Source of the DNA: Otis tarda
Taxonomy: Eukaryota; Chordata; Aves; Otidiformes; Otididae
Direction of reading: 5' to 3'
NCBI GenBank assembly: GCA_026413225.1
Contig: CM048555.1
Span: 78,375,785-78,439,784, forward strand
Length of the DNA: 64,000 nt
The notes below the pieces were generated by a model. The model saw only the letters and a program-made list of their open reading frames with translations. It did no database searches and had not been told where the DNA came from. The position numbers and the translations under genes were made by a program. Positions 1 through 12,900 of this stretch are shown here, in pieces; position 1 is the stretch's first letter; every line of letters begins with the position of its first letter.

Positions 1-3000
1 AGATTTATAAATGCTGCTTGTTTAATATTTCACTAATTCAAATATACTTGACGAAGATGGAAACCCCACTATGCAACAGTGCTGTATGCACTTAATAATT
101 GTAAGATGCAATTATAAGAATTTCAGCACTGTAAAATCAAGTCAGGCTAGCCTTGTAACAAGAGGAAAGACTGAAAAGATGTTCCTCCATTTTTTTTTAC
201 CATGAAAATATATTCTAATTCTAACAGCTAAGGAGAAAAAAAAAAAAAGCCTTTCTAATATGGTTTTCTGTTCAACTCCATGCTATTCTGTACATTTGTT
301 TTTGTACAAAGACAGTTGCAGCCTGAGTGACTCAGGCGCTGCAAGGAATATCTGAGTGGCAAAAACAGAGAACCTCTCTCACAGCAGGTCTTCAGTAGTT
401 CAATGACTAACAGTAAAAACTAACACTCTAAATTCAACCTGAGAAGCAAAAAGCAGTCAATGTAGACAACAGACCCCATAGCTCCCATTGGAGATAGGCT
501 GTTTAAAAAGATGATAGGATTCTGCACCAAGTCTGGTTTTCCAGAGGATCTGGAAAGTGCAACAGCACTTTGGATTTCACCACAGTGGCTACCCCATAGG
601 TGACCCGGTTAAGCCTACATTGAGAAGTGTGGAAGAGTAGAAGAGCATTCATATATCCAAACAGCTGGGGCTAAGGAACCCACATTTGCACTACCCTCAT
701 TTCATTCTTATTCAGACTCACTGTAGTCTTCTTCCATGGAGTGAAAGTCCCTCAATGATAGAACAGAGTAGAACAGAAGTATGTTTAAGATGCTCCTAGA
801 GCGCAACTTCCAGGATCACCACCAAGAATCAAGTTTATATGCTCTAAGACTACTCTGTGACATGAACTAAAACATGGCAAGAGGGCACAACTGGAGGCTG
901 GCTCCAAAAGTGCACTCCTGATCCAAACCAGCATAAGACATGCTAAAGCAGGTGCAACTAACGGCGAGGCTGACAATAGCAAAGGCCATGAGTGAAAAGA
1001 GAAGACTGGCCTTGGAGATATGCAAGAATGAGAAAGGTGCCATTTGGATTCTTCCTAACTGTAGAGAGAAGGTTTCTGTTTAATAACTGAGGGAATTTCA
1101 TAAGTAGCTATGAAAAAAAACCAAAGTGTAATTTGATCCCTACACAGTAATATATAAGATGTTGGAACTAAGTTATTATCTTCCATTTTATTTTTAAGTT
1201 CTATAATTACACTCCTAAATTTATTAATACTACTTCTTAAGTTATGAAAGAGATTTTTTTTCTCCTATATAGATCATAATAATAGTCCCCAATGCAAAAA
1301 TGAGTCTCCTTTCTCCTCCAAAGGGACAATAAAATCTCCCCTTTTCAAGGAAAACAGAAGAACAGAGATTATACCTCTTTCCTTCAGCTTACTAAAAGTA
1401 ATAATATCAACAAAAATTAATTTAAAAAGTCATTTTATTTCCTCCATGGAATGAGGGAATCATCTCAGATAAATTCAATCTTTCATGGTATGCACATGAA
1501 CAATTACCGCCTGAAAATAATTGTTTGTGTCAGATGGTCTAAAAAGATTGCAAGGTTTCTTTTTGTATATATACCTCCACAGGAAGCTTTATAGCCTGAA
1601 TTAAGGGGGCGCATGAGATTTAATAGATTATTAGATAAAAATATTTTTAAAATTTTTAAATATTTTTAACTTTTGTAGCTTAACGCTCATCCTTTAATGA
1701 TACATTTCACTTCAGTGTGAGATGTCTGGATGGAAATGGCAAAAAGTGTCTCAAACTGAAACTAATTTTGTTTTCTACAGAAAATAAAGTTCTGATTCAG
1801 CAAATTCTGGTCTATGTAAGTTTATATATGTGGATTTTCCAAGTTAACCGACAAGGATAATGAGTCCATTTATGTACTTTAGTTCTCTGCCTGAATAAGA
1901 AGCACTACATTTAGCTCCATAAATAAGTTAACTGTCTGAATGCAAAAATACATCTTCCTAATCTGGGTAAGCAGAATTCATTAACTCATATCATACAAGA
2001 AGCAGAAAGTGGCAATGGCAAAAGTAACCTGGGATGTTTCTAAGGAGACTGCAACGCCTGCATGCTGATCAACTTTCCAGGCTAGTGGTTAATATAACAG
2101 TAAGACAGCAATGAAATAAATGAATATGCCTCCAGAATTTAAAATGGTGCATTGTGCTTAGCAGAAACATCTCACCCAGTATGGACGGTCTCATGGTAAC
2201 CTCTCTGATGTAGAGAGGGGTGCTGGAAGCCAGGGGGACAGGAAAGTGTGGGTCTACGGCAGATCCCTCCTGATGATTATGTCTCATGGAGCAGTTTAAA
2301 ATGCTCATGAAAGACTATAAAAGATTAAAATGTGCTTAGAAGTGGTCCTTGTCCTAAGAGAAGTTTGGGAACCACTGTTACAAACTAAGGAACTGGATAA
2401 CCAGAGGAAAAATGGAAATTCTTTACTATGCAGTTCTTCAGTTTCCATCCCAGTCCAGAAGAGTTGCAAATACACCAATGTCGCACACCCAGAAAACAAG
2501 ACAGGTTTGCCCCCACCATGAATTGTGACTATAATTCAGGCTGAGATTGGCGCTGGGTACAGGAATGGAATTTATGTTTCGCAGTTATAAAATTAAGCCT
2601 GTCAAAAGCTTTTTCTGTAAATGCTAATACATAGTGACAGATGACTACAATGAAGCTATTTTGGAGTGCTCCAACCGCCTGAAGTCTTACATCAGTACCA
2701 TAACATACTCACAATTACAAGTGTATGTTACCTGTTTGCTCAAAGGGATGAGTTTTTGTTTTAGCACTGTTCTTTCCTTCATAAGTGTTCTCTGTGATTT
2801 TCACCATAGCTTTACTTTTATGTGGCTTTCACTGGGGCAGATTCAAAGTAATTCAGGTTTCATATAAGAGTTTCAATTGCTGAAGAGATGTCCAAACTCA
2901 ATTTGGTTTGTTGGGTTTTAAAAAAATATTTGACTGTAGCCTACATTGAAAAGCAAGATATACATCTACTCTAACAATAATTATGTTGTTCTGCAGATTT

Positions 3001-3550
3001 TTTTTTATTATATTTGTTTGTTTTTTAAAAGATGCCGGAGCAAATTGAATCAACTGGTTAGTCAACACTGAAATGACAGATTATTTACCTTAGTAAACAT
3101 TCAAAACCATCTCTGCAGAGGTTCACTGGAGCAGCAAGATAATTTATTTATTAATTTAGATTTTAACCAGACTTACCTCATATCCTGTGCAGCACACATA
3201 CATTAGGAAGAGAAAAACCAACAAAATTCTACACAAACTTTGGAGATCTTAGCAAATTAATGTTATTACTATGGAAATAGTAATGCAATTTGCATCTATT
3301 GGTAGTTGCGATCAAATCTTCTCCTAGGTGATTTACAAATTAATTGTGGTTCATCCCCTAAGATACACTCATCTCTTTATGAACAAATTCTTTTTTACTG
3401 CACATACTTTGGTTTCATGCTTCTTTCAATGTCAAGCTTTTCTGGCTTATTGTGCAACAAAGTTGATTTCAAGAAGCTTTTATATTCTTCTCATCCAATG
3501 TGATACTTTCCTGTAAGTCCCAGCTTTCATTTCCCAGGTGCCTTACATAC
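1..3550 (-). other. CTNNA2: CTNNA2 intron, partial (downstream of last exon)
   Basis: This is the 5' part of the intron that follows exon 3551-3702. It begins with a GTATGT donor at 3550 and runs off the window at position 1. It is AT-rich, with short A or T tracts (for example near 237-248 and 3000-3007). I see no CR1 3' end, LTR, tRNA or credible coding exon. The short ORFs here (65-79 codons) have no recognisable family sequence. Confidence 0.9.
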
Positions 3551-3702
3551 CCTTATCATCAGAACAGCTTTCCTGATGTCACGAACTCCATCATAAACCA
3601 AGCGGGAAGCATCTATGAACTCATTCTCTTCAAATGGCTGTGGGACATTCGCACTCAAAGCTTCAATGGCAACCTCAACTTGCTCAGCAAAACGTGGCAT
3701 AA
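3551..3702 (-). CDS. CTNNA2: CTNNA2 internal exon, end of M3 (last in window)
   Basis: This exon is 152 bp. It completes the split Val codon (G|TT) and encodes 50 further residues, MPRFAEQVEVAIEAL to RKAVLMIR, ending in phase 0. The acceptor is TTGTTTAATCTAG; the donor is AGG|GTATGTAAG. The segment AIEALSANVPQPFEENEF is CTNNA2-like; CTNNA1 has AVEALSSDPAQPMDENEF, from memory. The residues are about 583-633. They close the M region just before the acidic, phosphorylated linker (TPEEL...) that leads to the actin-binding domain; that linker must start in the next exon, left of position 1. The 15.4-kb intron on its upstream side is the second longest complete intron in the window. Confidence 0.97.
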
Positions 3703-5589
3703 CTAGATTAAACAAAATGAAAGGCAATAAGATTAGACACCTTCTTTCGTGAACATTTTCTCTCTGCCCTTGGGCATAAATATTTTCCAGTAGACATGGT
3801 ACAATCTGTTGTTACAATTTCAAGACCCAGGAAGGCTCACGGGGTGGGTTTGTACCGACTGTACGCATGCAGAGCTTTGGCACATTTTCTGACAGCATGA
3901 AAATAGCCATCTTCATATTCTCTTCTCCAATTGCATGACAAAGAATGTAAAACTTCTTTTAAAAAGTGAGATTTACTAACTTTTGTAAGACTGCAAGCTG
4001 AGCTATTAGTAAAGTACATTTAAAAGCTTTATAACTTGGAATTAACACAATACTTGTGTATACCAAATGATCACAGCAAAATGTAGCCATTATGCCTACT
4101 AATTTCTATAACTAATGGCAGTCTAGCTCAATTTGAATAATAATAATTGTATAAGGGACAAAACATGTTTAGAATGTAAAATCCAGCAAATTACTTTTGT
4201 GACGGCACATAAATGGACATTCTGTTTCTTCGCTATCGTCATGTATATAACACAAAAAATAGCCATCAATATTAACTAATGGTATTATAAACTGCAGTAT
4301 GAGCTTTTTTAATACATATCTTAAAGCTATTATTTACTTATATAAATAGTTTAAAAGCACCCCTTGAAGTAACCAGAGGCTTTTCTTCAAATTTTATACA
4401 AGATTCCTTTGAAGGTATAATCACTTTCTCTGTATTACGTATGCAGAAAGATAAATGTTCCCCAAATCAGTCCTTTAACTACTTAAACCCAAATCCTACA
4501 AACAGGAACAAGAATATTAGGTCTCACTAATTATAATGCACCTATACTCCTGTACTTAGTCACTCCTATTCTTCAATATTTTAACATTAATACTGGAGGA
4601 TTGGGGTCTCATATACTACAGGACAAATTAAATAAATGTTTCATTAGAAACCTGGATACAAAATCCATTGGGATTAATTCTTACAAATTGAGGAACTTGA
4701 GTCAAGCTTAAAATTTATAGATAGTCATCTTTTCATTATATTCACATCATTTTTCTTATTTGTTTTCTTCTAACATCTAGGTATCCAAATCATGTACCAT
4801 TGGCTTTATTATTTTGGCACAATAATTGGAAGAATGGGAAAAGATTGTCCCTAACTCAGACAGTTGCCTTTTTTGTTATAATACCTTTCTTTACACTCTT
4901 TTCCCCAGACTTTATTTTTAATACACTTTTTAGTAGCTTGATCTCAACTGATGAATACAAAGGAGAATTTCCAGTGTCATTTTCATCCAGAGCAGTGACA
5001 ACCTTTCCTAGGAAGTAAACTGTCATTGTGGCAGGAAAACACGTTTTCTTCTTGACTTGACTTTAAATACATTTTATTCATAATAAAAACTATGTTTTAT
5101 GCATCTTACTATCTGATTTAAAGTAAAAACAACAACAACAAAAAACATTATTCAAGACTAGTTTACATTTTGAAGGATAACAGACAGCAAGTGTAAGCTC
5201 AAACTCTCTGTTCGGGCTTTTAAGTGTTGCTCATTGGATATTAGAGGGGAACTTTTTAAAGGGATCTATCTATTCAAATCTTGTTTATTCTGCCTATATA
5301 TACACAAATATACAGATATGTTCATGTACACAGGTGAAAGAACAGAATTATATCTTTCCTGCAGATAATGTTCAATAAGTGCAGTGCATGCTTTGGATAT
5401 ATCGGAGAAAACAGGAAAAAGTGCCAGCAACCATAGACTGTAAAAAAAGTAAACATTAACAAAACATTGCTAGGTGGAAGGGAAACATTTAAGTAAAAAA
5501 GGAGTTTGAGAGAGCTGGAGGTTTTGGAAAGAGTATTATTAAATGCATATATCAAATTATCTTAATTAATGGAAAAATTGAAAGTGTAG

Positions 5590-6560
5590 TAGGAGAGTAA
5601 TATGATTGCATAAGGAAGTCTTTAGCCTGAGAATCAAAAAGCAATAATTAAAAATACAATGAAAACAAGACAACATACAGAATAAAAGAAAAATTATTTA
5701 GGGTCGTAGAGATAAAACAAGTAAAGCTAGAGATGCAAAAATGGGAACAGAAAGGGAGGCAAAGAACCTTAATATTTAGAGTCCTTAAATTTCTGTTTAG
5801 AAATTCCTAAATAGCAGAGGTAGGTAGGTATTTAATGAAATTAATAGTAAGTGCAATAGACCTGAATTGGGAAAGGGCAGTTTGAAGAACATCTACATAA
5901 AACATAAGGAAATGTGTCTATTAAATATGTTTACAACTTAACAGAGCATAGTAAAATTTACCCTGCAGTTCTTAACAAAATAAGAAAGAAATTTCAGAAC
6001 CATCTTTGAGAACTCAAGAAAAACAATAACAGTGAATGTTGCAGGAATTTGGAAAAAGAAAAAAAAAAGTACATAGCTATGTTATATAAAGTTAGAGAAG
6101 AAAAGAAGGAAGGATTACAGGGTATTCAACCTAATTTCAGCACCCAGAAAGAAAATTAAACATGACATAAAGCAATTAATGTTTAATTATCTTGTAAATA
6201 ATGAGCAGATGTCAGATAGGCAACGGATTTGTCAAAATTGGTTGCATCAAGCTATTACAATCTTTCCCTTGACAGGGCAACTAACTAGTGGGTTGAGGGA
6301 AGCAGTAGATATGATACAGCTTGACTTCGGTAAGATATTTGACATGGCCACACACGACATTCTTAGAAGCAAAGCAAGGGAAATGTAAATTAAATTACTA
6401 TAAGGTGGACATGGAACTCATGAGAAAAAGCATCTCAAGGTGGTACATTGTCAAACTAGAAAGATATGTCAAGTGGATTCTTGCAATGTCTCTAACAATA
6501 TGATGTTATTGTAAAAAATGCCAAAGGCCAATCTATAATTATAACAATTTATTAAAAAAG
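5590..6560 (+). mobile_element. Old CR1-type LINE relic, ORF2 reverse-transcriptase region
   Basis: This is a decayed, non-functional LINE fragment. In the frame at 6179-6388 the peptide contains REAVDMIQLDFGKIFD followed by THDIL. This aligns with the CR1 reverse-transcriptase block of the form RAVDxxYLDFSKAFD...HxIL. The nucleotides around it (for example 6290-6350 and 6440-6480) also resemble, from memory, the ancient CR1 copies common in turtles and birds. The upstream part (5590-5760) fits the segment just before the RT domain. Stops, frameshifts and gaps break the frame throughout. It is far older than the CR1 tails elsewhere in the window. Both ends are approximate. Confidence 0.65.
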
Positions 6561-6754
6561 ACTTGAGAAAAGATACTGTGAAGTTACACAGTGAGGCCCT
6601 AGTTGGAATACCATGCCCATTTTTAAAGTACCCGATTGAGATTTTTACAGTTTGTGTACAAGAAATATATATATATATATTATGTTCCAATAATGTAATT
6701 TAGTCCCAATAACATAAATGCTTCTACACTTTTTATCTAGAAGCTATTTCTGAT

Positions 6755-6900
6755 TCATGTTTAAAATACTGAAATGAAGGAACTTCCACCAACTCCTCAA
6801 GGAAATTATTCATAGCCTGATAGAGTTCACTGCTCTGATTTATTTCCCCAAAAAAAGAAGATAAAGATGCTTATTTCAGTTGACCATTGTAATTGATTTA
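6755..6900 (-). mobile_element. Possible old CR1/L3-like LINE fragment
   Basis: The stretch cttccaccaactcctcaagg followed by attattcatagcctgatag resembles the reverse complement of an old CR1/L3 3' region (accttccac...cctc...attccatagcctaa). It is heavily diverged, and the limits and orientation are uncertain. Confidence 0.3.
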
Positions 6901-8710
6901 TCTTCTTGCAATATGTAATTAAAATATACAAATAATATATGTATATAAATATACATAAATATAGGTATAAATTTACATTTGACACCTAAACATTTAATTT
7001 GGGCTACAATTATTGTTTTCTATTTTTTTTTTTAACCTGACCTATGAATATGAAAGAACACAGAAAAATCAGGCAGGGATACCTGCTGTATTTGTTATAC
7101 TAGTCTGCTCACAAGCAAACTCTCTGAAGTTGTAGTCTTAGGCCCAGATATCTACAAGGGAAATAAAGAAGTGAAATATTTTAGGAGATTATTTGCTTGC
7201 TAAATCAGAACTCCTACCGGTATCACGGAAATTGCTGTTAAAGTATTTAATAGGCAGCTATATGGTCTTTGTTCAGCACCAGATCCTACAAAATGTGCTA
7301 AAATGAGAAATACTCCTCACCAGAAATAAACATTTAATTTTTGTTAGATGTTTTAAACTCATATATTACTTTACTAATACAATGCTATTGGACTTAGGCC
7401 TGCATTTTGCTTGAAATGGATGTACAAGAAGAACAAATAGGCAGAGGTCAAAGCAGAGCTCAATTGTCAAAGGATAACAGGATCTTCTAAATTTTTCCAT
7501 CTTCTCTCTCCACAGGATTTTTCCCTTTCTACCTAAACTTTAAAGTCCTTCAGCTCAGCCAGTTAAGCCTTAAATCAATAATGTTCTGGATTGAAGCCCC
7601 ATAGGTCATCTTTCCAACTGGAAAGACGCCAGTGGTCATCACTCCATTTGTTCAATTCAAGCAGCAGCAGTAGGAGATTCATAAGCATCAGGCCATGAGG
7701 AGGAGATGGAAAGTTACATTTTATTTGTTTTGGTGACATGAAGTACTCATTCTTGACCATAAGTATTACCACAGTGACTGCCCATTGGGTGTGAAAGTTT
7801 CTTTCAACAGTTTTGACCTTGTAGATCTGGCTATAATTTAGTTCTTAAGTTACAGTATTACACATGAACATTATCTGCTGCTTCAAAATGGAAATATTAT
7901 GAATTGCTTGCTTGACAACTGCATTTTTACATCAGTGCTCATTTTTGATTAGATAAGCAAGAAAAAAACATCTTAAACTAATAAGATGCTATTACTTATA
8001 GCTTCTCCAAGCATATGTCGGCATTTAATGCAATAAAGTTTCTGGAAATGAGTTAAGAGCTGTATTATTCTCCAGTTAAGATTATTGGGCCACACTTGAG
8101 GAGCTCCATGACAGTGATGTATGGGGCAATACCTAGCTCAGCTGCACCCACAAAACCTCCAACTTTTTGTAGCTGTCATTTACTGTCCAAAGAAGGATAT
8201 TCTTATGCTGACAGTGAAAGAGCTACAAGCAAAATTCAGGCAAAGGCATAAAATCTGTATCTGAAGTTGAAACTTGTAAATGCATCAGATAGAGACTGGT
8301 TCATTTATTGCGTACAGAGAAATTGGCTATGAATTTCAGATTCAGAAGCAAATCAATACTTTGGGGAAAAAATGAAATATTGGTTTCTTAGTTTGAGCTG
8401 TCGTCTTGAAAACAGTTATGCATGCACTTAGACTGAAAAATGTGATCCACTAACACCTCTCAGCCTAACTACACAAATTAATTAGACACCTGCATAAATG
8501 TTGACAGAATCAGGCCCCAAGTCCATAGCAACACTTCTAATTTACTGACTTTCTTGTTCTAACAAATAAAGATTTTAAAGCCTTTTTGTAGATTAGTTTT
8601 CAATGGCATTGCAAGTAAGATCACTGCCAACAAAATATAGGTTGAATGGCTGCTGAAGAAAAACTGGGAATCAGTGAAGTTAAAATTACTTAAATTTCAC
8701 CTATTGATTC

Positions 8711-8738
8711 ATTTATTTATTTATTTATTTATTTATTT
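8711..8738. repeat. (ATTT)n microsatellite
   Basis: Seven uninterrupted ATTT units lie just before the LTR fragment. They may descend from an A/T-rich part of that element or be independent. Confidence 0.95.
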
Positions 8739-8754
8739 GTACTATCAGCATAAT

Positions 8755-9091
8755 AGAGAACAGGCACAATGCAGCCCCTCCCAAGCAGCGATCACGGAAA
8801 CGAAACCGAGCATCAAGCAAAGGAGAGAGAGAGAGTGAGAGAGATGCTTGAGCACGTGCTACACCCCCAGCCAAACACCACTTGTATACTGAGCATGATA
8901 TTTATGGCATGGAATACTCTCTTTGGCCAGTTTGGGTCAACTGTACTAGCTAAAAGCCCTCCCAGCTTCCTGCACCTACACATTAGAGAAACCTGGGAAG
9001 TCAGAAAGTGTCCTTGGTCTCTTTAGCAACAGCTCATAACATCGGTGTGTTTATTAATGTGGCTTATGTACCATCTCTCACACTAAATCCA
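8755..9091 (-). mobile_element. Truncated avian endogenous-retrovirus LTR fragment
   Basis: The sequence around 8895-8945 (ggcatggaatactctctttg followed by gccagtttgggtcaactg) and 9030-9090 (caacagctcataacatcggt, then actaaatcca) matches, from memory, the antisense strand of a common bird LTR whose sense form begins TGTCCTGGTTTCAGC. Both ends are missing: the left side fades into the ATTT repeat, and the right side is cut by the CR1 starting at 9092. It includes a GA-rich tract (8821-8845). There are no viral genes. Confidence 0.6.
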
Positions 9092-9294
9092 TTTTTTACA
9101 ATGAGGGTTGTAGAACACTGGAACAGGTTGCCCAGAGAGGTGGTGGATGCCTCATCCCTGGAAACGTTCAAGGCCAGGTTGGACGGGGCTCTGAGCAACC
9201 TGATCTGGTTGGAGATGTCCCTGCTCCTTGCAGGGGGGTTGGACTGGATGGGCTTTGAAGCTCCCTTCTGACCCTAACCATTCTATGATTCTAT
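9092..9294 (+). mobile_element. CR1 LINE 3' tail nested against LTR fragment
   Basis: This is a 5'-truncated CR1 ending in ccattctatgattctat. Translation of its first part gives VVEHWNRLPREVVDASSLE, the end of CR1 ORF2. It begins directly after LTR sequence (actaaatcca), so it either inserted into that LTR or marks a deletion beside it. Confidence 0.93.
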
Positions 9295-11653
9295 CTCAAG
9301 TAGACAATCAGTGCTTCCCCTAAATATCACAGTTGTGTATTTCACATAAATAAAAAAATAATATCCAGGATGATTGGTGATATTGTAAGCTAAGGGTTAT
9401 CAGAGGAGATTAATACAGCAAAAATCCACAAGTGACCCATTACATTAAAAAAACCCCGATGCTCTGCTAGGAAAAAAAGCTCTGCCATTATGCAGATTTA
9501 AGAGGTTTTTTTTAGTACAGGAAATTTGCAAAGCTATAGCTTAAAATGTCAATGTTTTGAATGAAATTTTGTCTAGATTTTTGGTTTAAATTATTTATAT
9601 ATATTAACCCATTATATTACTTAATTGTGAAAATAATACAGTCTACTACCGGGAAGTTTAAGTATTTTAAACAGATATTTAAAAATAATTCTTATGGGAT
9701 ATCTGACACACTGTTGCAGTAGCACAGTTTCTCAATTTAGTCTGAAGGGTGAATAAGGAATCAAATATGACACTTTATTTAGCTTGAAGTGTTTGTCAAA
9801 GTCTGTTTCTAGAAAAATTGTAAATTTCCTTATCAGAAGATTCTAAATATTTCATAAAATGTTTGTTAAACACTGGTTTTTTATAATCATTTACAGCACT
9901 TCAGTCATGATTATTATGTTGCTAATTGAAAAGCTTTATAAAGCTCTATTGAAATATTATACAATATATAACAATATTAGAGCAACTGGATTTCTGAGAA
10001 GCAGATTTTATTTAAATATTTTGTTGCTTGGGCTGATATATGCTTTCATCTATGTATCTTCGTAGCTCACTGTGCATAGATATATCATTTATACATATAC
10101 ATATATTAATAATATTTTTGTTGTCATAGATGAAGAAATGCCCAAATATAACTATGTCTGTGGTTTATGTCACTGGATTGGATTTTCAGAGGGTTTACCG
10201 TTCTGTGCTCAGAGAAGTGGTGACTGATTTCTGCTACAGCTAAATACTCATCAGTAAAAATGTGAATCTTATCCTGTGGATATAAAACCCTACGTGTTTC
10301 AAATTGACCACTCAGGAAAGATGAAAAGGCAAAATTAGGGCAAAATTTACAGCATGCTTATTTAAGTGCTATGGCATAGAAAAGGATGAAACATCACTAT
10401 CTGAAGCACAAGACTGTCTTTTCTCTTCTTGCTATTTACTGATCAGCTTTTCCCCAAGGAAATGGTTAAAAAATAGATGTAAAATGATGAATACACACAC
10501 TCTATAGCATTTTACAGCAAACACAAGACTTTCAGGAACAATCAGCCTTCACTGCCGATACATTGCATTACCCATTTAGCAGGGACCGTAAAACCAATGT
10601 TCTCAGGGGGCCTGGAATTTATGGCCAAGTCCTGACCCTTTGGCCCACGTGTTAAGCACATCTCCTGGCACTTCACAGAAGGCTTCTATTTTACCTGTGG
10701 GTATATGCAACTATGTAGGATAAATGTGGTAATGCAACACTTCGAGGAAATGTTAGATTTGCTCATGTGTGGTACAGGTGAGCCGTACATCACAGAAATT
10801 AATGGGATGTCTGGTGTTAAATCACCAAGTATTGTGACATATAGAGAAAAACGAAAGAAAAAAAACCCCAACCCCTTCAAACTTCGTCCTAATTGAATTG
10901 TCATTTGCAAAAAGATAAAATGTCAGGGGAGAACCAAGGTAAGTGGTGTCTGCAGGGAGGTGCCTCCTGGCCAGCGTAGTAGGCAATCACGTAACGAAAG
11001 GGTACATCACAAAGCATACAGAGGAGGATAACAAATGACAGCTGCAGGGACATATGTGCCTCACCAATTTCAGCTGTCTCTCTTGTTCTCCTCCCTACTT
11101 CTGCACATAAAGACTGCATACAGTGAGGACCCCCAAAATATTATTAATACTTAAATGGAAATCCCTTCAGGTTAATACTTCAAATAAAAGCTAGCTGCAG
11201 CTCTTTGAAAAAACCCTTCAAGAAAACAGTTATGTGCTGTTGGACACAAAATGGCTTATGCAACACAAGCCTTTCTGGCTTTAGTTAGAAGTTTGTGTAT
11301 ATCTGTTCGTAGGTGTGCGTAGGCAATGGGATGCAAGGAATGCCAGTGTTTTCATTTTAAAAGATTATTGTACAGTTCACACTTATAGTCACAACACATT
11401 CTGTTGGAGTCAATATTCATTGCATTTTTCTGCCTATATTTCCTAGATTTGGTATACAATTTTTTTCTACCTTCACAACCATCCTCCTTACATTACAAAA
11501 AATGGTTCTTAAGAACACAAGATGTTTTTGAGAAAAGATTTGAACAACAACTAATAATTGTTTATGAAAACGGGCACTTCTATTATACTAACCTACTATT
11601 TATTGTTTAAGGTATCTGGCACATCCAAAAAAGGTAATCCCAGTCTTTTTAAA

Positions 11654-11718
11654 CTGCTCCTTGCAAGGGGGTCGGACCAGATGACCTTTAAAGGTCCCTT
11701 CCAACCCAAACCATTCTA
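11654..11718 (+). mobile_element. CR1 3' terminal remnant (about 65 bp)
   Basis: Only the last part of CR1 is present: ctgctccttgcaaggggg, then ggaccagatgacctttaaag and ccattcta. The terminal repeat is incomplete. It is either very short 5' truncation or decay. Confidence 0.85.
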
Positions 11719-12179
11719 AACTCTCCTGGAGTTAATTTGCCTCCAAATCACCATATTTCTTTAATTTTGTCATTTTTATCTTGACCTTCTTCCATTTCTG
11801 GAAGATCTGGAGGTTGTGGAGATCAAAGCTGAAACAACTATTTGGGACATTGGGTGAATATCCTCCTTAACGTACAGGCTAGCATCTTAAACACTGATTT
11901 GAGAGCTGTTGTGCATGGAAACGGTATCTTTGCCCAGCTATCCAAAATGATGCCATATCTTTTCTGAGAGGATGAACTAGCTCAGAACCTTCCTGTCAGT
12001 ATAGATAATATAGTATATTTTTTTTCCTTTTACGTAGAGAAATTACATAAAATTCTCTTCTAGTATTGTCTTTCTGATAAGGGAACTCCCCTACTCCCAC
12101 CAGCCAAAACAGTATTTTCCTATTGGCAAACTGTGCTTCTGTTTATTCACCTGCTAATTCATACACCATACAACACCAA

Positions 12180-12900
12180 CCACAGTGCTGACCCCTGAAG
12201 CATCATAGGATTTATCTTTCTGCCTGCTGAGAAATGGTCATTTATGCTTTGCTTGTGCTTTGTAACCAGTTCTTAATCCATCAAAGGCCTTAACATTCAC
12301 CCCATGGTTACCCACTTCCCAAACAGCTGTGTGTGCAGGACTTTATGAAAGCCTTTGAAAATCTAAATCAATTACGATAGAGTCTCCTTTAGTACTATAT
12401 TCTATGTTTAAACTCTAAAAGCAGAGAGAAAAAGAAATAACGTTCAAGCTTTTAGACACCATGGTAATTTATTAATCTCTTATGTGTCGCATTTAATTGT
12501 TTTATAATATATTTTAGGTGATTTCTCACTGTATTCCTCTGCATATTGAAGGCAGTCTCTCTGTTTAAAGATTCCTTGGATCAAATAACATGGAACATAC
12601 TGTTGGGTATTCTCAACTTTTTTTTAAAAACACCTTTTCTACTTTAATAATACACTAAGTATTTTTTGTTGGTGATACCTGGACCTTTGGATTTCAGTTT
12701 AGCAAAACTGCTAAAGAAAATGCTACAGTACTTTGTAGAATAAAAGCCACAATTTCATCAAAACTCCTCGATAAATGATTGCATATTCTCTGGATGATGG
12801 TACCCGTAAGTTGTCTAGAACTACCTGAAACTCCCATAAAACTTGAGTTTAATATCATTTAGTTTTTTAATGGGTTCCATTTTGCAATTTTTAGCACTCC
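12180..12900 (-). mobile_element. Old LINE relic (amniote CR1/L2-like), antisense ORF2 segment
   Basis: The stretches aaccagttcttaatccatca, then aaaggcctt (12265-12290), and gactttatgaaagcctttga, then aaatctaaatca (12339-12371), match, from memory, the reverse complement of ORF2 of old LINEs common in turtle and bird genomes (taaccagttcttaat...aaagcctt...gaaaatccaa). Similarity fades to the right, but a short block near 12775-12810 (gatgatggtaccc) fits the same element further upstream in its ORF. The coding frame is destroyed and the ends are approximate. Confidence 0.5.
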
